From JAUQQI01 sp040289115 (GTDB lineage Bacteria; Chloroflexota; Dehalococcoidia; JAUQQI01), in the NCBI GenBank assembly GCA_040289115.1, contig PSKS01000048.1, positions 1-17,981 on the forward strand: a DNA stretch of 17,981 nucleotides, given 5' to 3'. Positions 13,315-17,981 of the stretch are shown here, piece after piece. Made by a program: the position numbers and the translations under genes. Numbering within the stretch: the stretch's first letter is position 1; each line of letters starts with the position of its first letter. Below the pieces are notes generated by a model. It worked only from the letters and a program-made list of their open reading frames with translations, made no database searches and was not told the origin of the DNA.

Positions 13315-14220
13315 ATGACCGCCCAGTCCGGCGCCCCGACCCGCCCCTTTTACTACGGCGGGCAGGCCCTCATCGAGGGGGTCATGATTCGGGGCCGCAC
13401 CCACTGGGCCGTGGCCGTCCGCCAGCCCGACGGGGCCATCTTCGTCCGGGCGGAGCCCTTAAATTCCCGCCTTACCCAGGGCGGCTTTGCCCGGCTGCCC
13501 TTCGTTCGGGGAATCCTGGTCCTGTACGAGACCCTTTACCTGGGGATAAAGGCCCTTACCCTCTCGGCGGCGGTGGCTACCGGCCAGCAGGCCGAGGTCG
13601 GTTCGGCCCTGGTTTGGCCGGTGCTGGTCAGCTCTTTAGCCGTCGCCTTAGCGGCCTTCTTTATAGGGCCGGCCCTCCTCACCCACTGGCTTACGGGCCT
13701 TTTGCCCGGCCCCGTCTTCGTCAACCTGGTGGAAGGGCTGGTGCGCCTCGGGTTGCTCCTGGGGTATATTGTCGCTATCGGCCGGCTTCCCGAAATCCGG
13801 CGGGTCTTTGCCTACCACGGAGCCGAACATCAGGCCATTCACGCCCTGGAAGCCGGGGTGCCCCTCCGACCGGAGGCGGCCATGGCCTTCAGCACCGCCC
13901 ACCCCCGTTGCGGAACGGCCTTCCTTTTGACAGTGGTGGTTCTGGCCGTTTTCGTCTTCGCCTGGCTTGGTGACCTGCCTTTACCTTTAAAGCTGCTTTC
14001 CCGGGTAGTTCTGGTCCCCCTGGTGGCGGCCGTAGCCTATGAGATTATCCGTTTCGGAGCTGCCCACACCCACAACCCCCTGGTTAGGGCCCTGGTGGTC
14101 TCGCCTGGGCTCTGGCTCCAACAGCTCACCACCTGGAAACCGGACCCCGACCAGGTGGAAGTGGCCCTGGCGGCCCTGCAAGCTGCCCTGGAGGCCGACG
14201 GGCGGGCGGCCGCCGGCTAA
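13315..14220 (+). CDS. DUF1385 (YqhQ-like) membrane protein
   Basis: This 301-residue polytopic membrane protein of the DUF1385 family has unknown biochemical role. Signatures are YGGQALIEGVMIRG (14-27), YHGAEHQAIHALE (167-179) and HPRCGTAFLL (196-205). The conserved His/Glu/Cys set suggests a metal-dependent activity, which is inference. Hydrophobic segments lie at about 97-125, 140-157, 202-219 and 228-247. It follows rpmE by 18 bases, an arrangement seen in several Chloroflexota and clostridial genomes where prfA may follow; here the next gene is convergent instead. The ATG at 13315 lacks an obvious ribosome site. Its stop overlaps the stop of the convergent PHP gene. Confidence 0.9.
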   Translation: MTAQSGAPTRPFYYGGQALIEGVMIRGRTHWAVAVRQPDGAIFVRAEPLNSRLTQGGFARLPFVRGILVLYETLYLGIKALTLSAAVATGQQAEVGSALVWPVLVSSLAVALAAFFIGPALLTHWLTGLLPGPVFVNLVEGLVRLGLLLGYIVAIGRLPEIRRVFAYHGAEHQAIHALEAGVPLRPEAAMAFSTAHPRCGTAFLLTVVVLAVFVFAWLGDLPLPLKLLSRVVLVPLVAAVAYEIIRFGAAHTHNPLVRALVVSPGLWLQQLTTWKPDPDQVEVALAALQAALEADGRAAAG

Positions 14221-14882
14221 TCGGGTCGGTACCCAAGGCGGGCCAGGAGGTCCCTCGGGTTCTCCTCTAGGACGGTCTGCAGCTCTTCAGCCTCCAGGCC
14301 GGCGCCAAGGGCTACGGTCCGGGCGAACTCGGGGGTAAGTAGGTCGCCGGGGTCGTGGGCGTCCGAGTTAACCAGGAGCCTGGCCCCAATCCGGCGGGCA
14401 ATCCGCACCACGTGGCCGTTGGCCAGGCAGTGGCCCTTCCGGGCCGAGACCTCGATGAAGACCCCGTGGGCGGCGGCCAGGGCCGCCTCCTCTTCGGTAA
14501 GCAGACCGGGGTGAGCCAGAATGTCCACGTCGGAACAGCTTACGGCCGCCCGGTTCGTACCGCGGATAACCGGCTCCACCGGCGTCTCCCCGTGGACAAC
14601 CACCAAGGCCCCCAGGGCCTTGGCCCGGCGGGCCAGCTCAGGGATGGCCGTCGGGGGCAGGTGGGTGAGCTCCACCCCCGGGACGGCTAGAATCCCCCAT
14701 TCCCGTCTCACCAGCTCGCAGTCGGCCTTAAGCCTTTCGACCACCCATTCCAGGTTTCCCGGGCCGGCGTGGTCGGTTAGGCCGATGGCCCGGTAGCCCC
14801 TAACTGCCGCCCGCCGGACCAGCTCCACCGGCGAAAGGGAGCCATCGGAATAAAAGGTCTGGGTGTGGAAGTCATAAACCAA
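14217..14882 (-). CDS. PHP-domain metal-dependent phosphatase/phosphoesterase, histidinol-phosphatase-like
   Basis: This 221-residue PHP-fold protein would be expected to hydrolyse a phosphoester using a multi-metal site. Metal-ligand blocks are DFHTQTFYSDG (4-14), LTDHAG (35-40), GVELTH (69-74), VVVHGET (94-100), DILAHPG (120-126) and NSDAHDPGD (172-180). Where the family has D-x-H-x-H near the N-terminus, this protein has Gln8 (codon CAG) in the second His position, so one metal ligand is altered. The start is TTG at 14882, 2 bases after the htrA stop, with an AGGGGG-type ribosome site overlapping that stop; no in-frame ATG or GTG is near. It is last in the tatA-htrA-php operon. Substrate is unknown, and PHP proteins also include RNases and polymerase editing domains. 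Confidence 0.85.
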   Translation of the reverse strand: MVYDFHTQTFYSDGSLSPVELVRRAAVRGYRAIGLTDHAGPGNLEWVVERLKADCELVRREWGILAVPGVELTHLPPTAIPELARRAKALGALVVVHGETPVEPVIRGTNRAAVSCSDVDILAHPGLLTEEEAALAAAHGVFIEVSARKGHCLANGHVVRIARRIGARLLVNSDAHDPGDLLTPEFARTVALGAGLEAEELQTVLEENPRDLLARLGYRPD

Positions 14883-14884
14883 CC

Positions 14885-15946
14885 CTAACCCCCTAAGGTT
14901 GCGGTGACGGTCAGCTCCTGGCCCCGCCGCCAGACCCGGAGCTCCAGCTTATCCCCGGGCCGTTTCGACCGGATAACCTCGACGAGTTGGGAGGCCGTTT
15001 CCACCCGCTGGCCTTCGGCCTGGATGATTATATCCCCCGGCCGGATTCCCGCCTGGTCGGCCGGCCCCCCTGGTACCACCGAAACCACCGGGACGCCGGT
15101 AGGGATGCCGTAAACCCGGGCGAGGAACGGGTCGATGGTTTCGCCCAGGGTCACGCCCAGGAAGGGCTGGGCCGGGCCGGTTGGGGCGCCGGTAGCGGCC
15201 CGGGTCCACTGCTGGAGCCGCTGCTTGGCGGTGTTAACGGGTATGGCGAAGGCGATCCCTTCGGCCTTTTCGCCCAGGGTTGGGTCGATGGCCGCGGCCG
15301 TGTTGATCCCCACCACCTCCCCCCGGAGGTTGACGAGGGGCCCGCCGCTGTTGCCCGGATTTATCGGGGCGCTGGTCTGGATCATGTTCTCCAGGCCCCG
15401 TCCCCCCGGACCACCCCGGACGTTGCGGTTGGTGGCGCTTATGACCCCGAAGGTTACGGTCCGGTAGTAGCCGAGGGGGTTGCCGATGGCGATGACAAAC
15501 TGGCCGGGCTTAAGCTGGTCGGAGTCGCCCAGGGTGGCCGCCGGCAGCCCCTGGGCGTCGATTTTCACCAAGGCCAGGTCCACCAACTCGTCGGCTGCAA
15601 TCACCCGGCCTCGGAAGGTCCGGCCATCGGGCAGGCCCACTGCCAGCAGCCGGCTGCCCGCCACCACGTGGGCGTTGGTGAGGATCTGGCCGTCCTGGGA
15701 GACGATGACCCCGGAGCCGAGGCCGCCCTGGTCGGTGCCGATGCTCACCACTGAGGGGGTCGTCCGCTCCACCGCGGCGATGACGGCCTGCTCCAGGTCC
15801 GTGGCCGCAACGGGCACGGTCTGGGTAGCCCCTGGGGGTGGATAGGGGGCTGCCGTCGGGGTCGGGCCCGAGTTGTCACGCGGGAAAAACGAGCAACCGT
15901 TTAGGACAAAAGAAAAAGCGAAGAGTAAGAGCAAAGCTTTGCGCAT
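14885..15946 (-). CDS. HtrA/DegP-family serine protease, lipoprotein
   Basis: This 353-residue trypsin-like protease carries one PDZ domain. The N-terminus is a lipoprotein signal peptide, MRKALLLLFAFSFVLNGC, with Cys18 the lipidation site, so the protein should be anchored on the outer face of the cytoplasmic membrane. A Pro/Thr-rich linker (27-45) follows. The catalytic triad is His93 in LTNAHVV, Asp123 in LVDLALVKI and Ser200 in NPGNSGGPL. The PDZ domain starts near 285 (VPVVSVVPGGPADQAGIRPG). HtrA proteases degrade or refold misfolded envelope proteins. The ATG at 15946 has GGAG about 7 bases upstream. It lies 25 bases after the tatA-like gene and 2 bases before the PHP gene. Confidence 0.94.
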   Translation of the reverse strand: MRKALLLLFAFSFVLNGCSFFPRDNSGPTPTAAPYPPPGATQTVPVAATDLEQAVIAAVERTTPSVVSIGTDQGGLGSGVIVSQDGQILTNAHVVAGSRLLAVGLPDGRTFRGRVIAADELVDLALVKIDAQGLPAATLGDSDQLKPGQFVIAIGNPLGYYRTVTFGVISATNRNVRGGPGGRGLENMIQTSAPINPGNSGGPLVNLRGEVVGINTAAAIDPTLGEKAEGIAFAIPVNTAKQRLQQWTRAATGAPTGPAQPFLGVTLGETIDPFLARVYGIPTGVPVVSVVPGGPADQAGIRPGDIIIQAEGQRVETASQLVEVIRSKRPGDKLELRVWRRGQELTVTATLGG

Positions 15947-15971
15947 AGGCCGTCTCCGTTTGTTGGCAGCT

Positions 15972-16403
15972 CTATTGGACCGAAGGGTTCTCCGGCTCCG
16001 CGCGTCGGGCCCCGTCTTCGGCCGGCGGGGTTGAGGGGGCCCCTAGCGGCGCGGTGTCGGCCAGGGGGCTGTCCGCAGCCTGGGCCGACGGTGCTTGGAC
16101 GGCGGGCAGCTCGGCCCGCGGGGTTCCCTCGCCTTCGGTCCCGGCGGTCGGAACCGGTGATGAGGGGTTGGAAGACCAGGCGGGGCGGTACTCGGCCTCG
16201 GCCGGGGATGTCGGCGTCTCCCGTTCGGCGGCTTCCAGCTCCCGCATCACTTCAGCGGCAAGGCGGCTGTAGGTGGCCCGGAATTCCCGGATAAACCGGC
16301 CGACCTTGATGGCCGTCTCGGGCAGCCGCTCCGGGCCGAGGACAATGAGGCCGACCACCAGCAGCATCAGGAGCTCAAGGGGTCCGACGCCAAAAAAGTC
16401 CAT
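15972..16403 (-). CDS. tatA: Twin-arginine translocase TatA/TatB-like subunit
   Basis: This 143-residue protein has the Tat plan: a short periplasmic N-terminus, one membrane helix MDFFGVGPLELLMLLVVGLI, the hinge VLGPERLPE, an amphipathic helix (TAIKVGRFIREFRATYSRLA) and then a long Pro/Ala/Glu-rich disordered tail (about 80-143). TatA/B proteins form the pore or receptor complex exporting folded proteins. The E in the membrane helix and GPERLPE are more TatB-like, but in many Gram-positive and Chloroflexota systems such proteins are named TatA. The frame extends upstream to 16541, but ATG 16403 was chosen because the Tat domain begins exactly there and a promoter lies at 16413-16441. No tatC gene is visible. 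Confidence 0.88.
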   Translation of the reverse strand: MDFFGVGPLELLMLLVVGLIVLGPERLPETAIKVGRFIREFRATYSRLAAEVMRELEAAERETPTSPAEAEYRPAWSSNPSSPVPTAGTEGEGTPRAELPAVQAPSAQAADSPLADTAPLGAPSTPPAEDGARRAEPENPSVQ

Positions 16404-16412
16404 GCCGTCTCT

Positions 16413-16441
16413 ATAATAACCCGCGGCCTGGGCCAAGTCAA
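16413..16441 (-). promoter_or_regulatory. Near-consensus promoter for the tatA-htrA-php operon
   Basis: On the minus strand TTGACT (16441-16436) and TATTAT (16418-16413) are separated by exactly 17 bases. Only 9 bases lie between the -10 and the tatA ATG, so the predicted start of transcription falls 3-5 bases before the ATG. No useful ribosome site fits in that leader, so the mRNA would be leaderless or nearly so. Confidence 0.7.
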
Positions 16442-16985
16442 CCGCCCGTACCTGACCTTCAGAGAATAGTTCGGACGGTCGAAATCCCGGCCGTAGGACG
16501 GACATGCCCTTAAGGCTGCCAAGCGGAAGACCGACCGGCAAAAGCTCGGGGGGTAGCCGAGCCCAAACAGGCCGACGTAGGGCGACCAGCTGAGTCGTAT
16601 GCTGGTCGGGCGATACCCCTCGGCATATGCCCTCACCTCTGTGGTGAACCGCGAACCGGACCCAATGGCGAGGCCTTGTATCAGCGGGCTCTGTCCCAAG
16701 GGGTGTTTATGTCAATAATAGGGTCGCCGGTGACATCGGCCGGCACCGGGCCGTTCGGGGTCGTCCTCATCGGCTAGGCCCTGGTATTGTTGGTCGGGGA
16801 GGCTCGGCGGGAAGGGCTTAGCTTCGCGATTGCGGCCCCTTCGTTCTGCTCAAACCGGGATCCAACCTGGGGGGCAGTTCTTGGAACCCACCCATCCCAT
16901 CGGCTGGGCTCGACTCCAGGAGGCCTCCCCGTGATGCCCCATTTCCCGTGTCGACTTCAGTCCCAGGTCCCTCCGGCCCGGAAAA
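16442..16985. other. Non-coding stretch with hairpins between the tatA operon and the second protease gene
   Basis: About 540 bases hold no gene I can support. Notable inverted repeats are GCTCGG/CCGAGC at 16544-16562, CGACCAGC/GCTGGTCG at 16583-16608 and a CCGGTG/CACCGG pair near 16728-16748. Short frames exist on both strands but lack ribosome sites and recognisable motifs. On the plus strand a frame from 16710 (MSIIGSPVTSAGTGPFGVV) is closed by TAG 22 codons later and then continues open, which could be a decayed small gene. No tRNA, tmRNA, RNase P or SRP RNA signature is seen. Confidence 0.4.
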
Positions 16986-17015
16986 TTGACAATAAAAATC
17001 CGAGGCCTTTAGACT
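16986..17015 (+). promoter_or_regulatory. Promoter of the second HtrA-like gene
   Basis: A consensus TTGACA at 16986-16991 and TAGACT at 17010-17015 are separated by 18 bases. The predicted start of transcription is near 17022, giving a leader of about 13 bases with GGAG (17023-17026) as the ribosome site for the ATG at 17035. Confidence 0.65.
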
Positions 17016-17034
17016 GTTAAATGGAGCGCAGCTT

Positions 17035-17981
17035 ATGACGTTCTTTAATCCCCAACTGGAACCCATCGACAATCCTGGCCCGGTTTCGGGGGTCGAACCC
17101 GCCGAATTCGGGGCGCCCGACGAGGAGGCATTGGATGCCTACTCCCGGGTAGTGATCGCCGCCGTGGAAAGGGTGGGCCCCTCGGTGGTCCACGTGCAGG
17201 TCCTGCGGCCCGGGCCCCGAAATTCGGCCCAGACCGGTGCCGGCTCCGGGGTCATTTTAACCCCAGACGGGTATATCCTTACCAACAGCCACGTGGTGCA
17301 CGGCGCCAGGCAGATCCGGGTGGCCCTGGTGGATGGCCGGGAGTTTCCGGCCCAGCTGGTTGGGGATGACCCGGCCACCGACCTGGCCGTCATCCGAATC
17401 CCCGCCAACGACCTGCCAGCGGCCCCCCTGGGGGATTCGGACAAGGTTCGGGTGGGGCAGCTGGTGGTCGCCATCGGCAACCCCTTCGGGTTTCAGTTTT
17501 CGGTTACTGCCGGGGTGGTCAGCGCCGTGGGCAGGTCCCTTTACACCAGTGCCGGCCGTCCGGTCGATAACGTCATCCAGACGGACGCTGCCCTCAACCC
17601 TGGCAACTCCGGCGGCCCCCTGGTGGATAGTCGGGGCCAAGTGATCGGGATAAACACGGCCGTTATCTTCCCGGCTCAGGGCCTGGCCTTTGCCATCCCC
17701 ATCAATATGGCCCGCTGGGTTGCAGCCCTCCTCATCCGGGACGGCCGGGTCCGTCGGGCCTACCTGGGCATCACCGGCCAGAACCGGCCGCTACCGCCCT
17801 GGGTCGTCCGGACCCTGCGGCTTCCCGCCTCCCAGGGGGTGGGCGTGCTGGAGGTGGCTCCGGGCAGTCCGGCGGAGCGGGCCGGGCTCCGGCCGGGGGA
17901 TACCATTATCGGCCTGGACGGCCAGGTGGTCCGTCGGCTTGAGGACCTGCACCGGGCCCTAACGGGCGAGCTTATAAACCG
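17035..17981 (+). CDS. HtrA/DegP-like serine protease without signal peptide, C-terminus off the window
   Basis: This frame is open to the window edge, 315 residues. The trypsin-like domain has His86 in LTNSHVVHG, Asp116 in ATDLAVIRI and Ser192 in NPGNSGGPL. A PDZ domain begins near 275 (QGVGVLEVAPGSPAERAGLR, then PGDTIIGLDGQVVRR) and is cut at the edge. The N-terminus, MTFFNPQLEPIDNPGPVSGV, is polar and acidic with no signal peptide or membrane helix, so the protein looks cytoplasmic. That contrasts with the lipoprotein HtrA of the divergent operon. The ATG at 17035 is supported by GGAG at 17023-17026 and the promoter just upstream. The C-terminus could still hold more PDZ sequence. Confidence 0.92.
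   Translation, partial: MTFFNPQLEPIDNPGPVSGVEPAEFGAPDEEALDAYSRVVIAAVERVGPSVVHVQVLRPGPRNSAQTGAGSGVILTPDGYILTNSHVVHGARQIRVALVDGREFPAQLVGDDPATDLAVIRIPANDLPAAPLGDSDKVRVGQLVVAIGNPFGFQFSVTAGVVSAVGRSLYTSAGRPVDNVIQTDAALNPGNSGGPLVDSRGQVIGINTAVIFPAQGLAFAIPINMARWVAALLIRDGRVRRAYLGITGQNRPLPPWVVRTLRLPASQGVGVLEVAPGSPAERAGLRPGDTIIGLDGQVVRRLEDLHRALTGELIN

Noticed and set aside
14987..15754. 255-codon frame opposite the lipoprotein HtrA gene
   Set aside because: Antisense to a protease with complete triad and PDZ domain; composition is shadow-like.
16478..16493. tRNA T-arm-like sequence GGTCGAAATCCCGGCC
   Set aside because: No acceptor stem, D arm or anticodon arm can be placed around it on either strand.
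16404..16541. N-terminal extension of the tatA frame up to 16541
   Set aside because: The extra 46 residues precede the canonical Tat N-terminus and include the promoter, so translation from there is unlikely.
17021..17038. Five-codon upstream frame ATGGAGCGCAGCTTATGA overlapping the second htrA start
   Set aside because: Its start would coincide with the predicted transcript start and its GGAG is better explained as the ribosome site for the protease gene.
1..17981. CRISPR array, insertion sequence or toxin-antitoxin pair
   Set aside because: No regularly spaced direct repeats, transposase-like frame, terminal inverted repeats or paired small toxin/antitoxin genes were seen.

Overview
The window is G+C-rich bacterial chromosome (about two-thirds G+C by eye), densely packed and mostly housekeeping. 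The host is probably a Chloroflexota-like or deep-branching, possibly thermophilic, bacterium. This is inferred from three things. rplU overlaps rpmA with no Prp protease gene between them. L27 starts at MAHKKGGGST without the cleavable N-terminal extension typical of Firmicutes. rpmE is followed by a DUF1385 (YqhQ) gene. An EF-G paralogue with a GHGGSGKT P-loop and a family of metal-dependent amidohydrolases fit this too, but there is no rRNA and I cannot assign a genus.

Layout, left to right. 1-452 (-): start of a GT87-like membrane glycosyltransferase, divergent from a TPR gene that overlaps mgsA (585-1434, +). 1579-2811 (+): ammonium transporter with a strong intrinsic terminator. 2878-6010 (-): a tyrosine recombinase followed by an EF-G paralogue. 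6399-8965 (+): rpsT, a DUF1015 gene and a ring-cleaving-dioxygenase-like VOC protein. 8966-12240: a zone of gene decay with an amidohydrolase pseudogene, one intact CocE/NonD hydrolase (-) and a remnant of a CoxM/xanthine dehydrogenase FAD-binding subunit. 12473-14220 (+): rplU-rpmA-rpmE-DUF1385. 14217-16403 (-): a tatA-like gene, a lipoprotein HtrA protease and a PHP-domain gene, forming one operon. 17035-end (+): a second HtrA-like protease without a signal peptide, running off the window.

The translation genes (EF-G paralogue, S20, L21, L27, L31) form separate compact operons. The tat-htrA-php operon and the divergent second HtrA suggest an envelope quality-control neighbourhood with one exported, lipid-anchored protease and one apparently cytoplasmic protease. 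The VOC protein, CocE hydrolase, amidohydrolase remnant and molybdo-flavoenzyme remnant look like leftovers of a catabolic cluster that has largely decayed.

I do not see a convincing wholly new system. The best leads are a near-palindromic operator-like element with an extra half-site between the CocE hydrolase and the FAD-subunit remnant, a probable leaderless tatA promoter, a PHP protein with Gln in place of a metal-ligand His, and a 630-base hairpin-containing non-coding stretch between the two protease loci.
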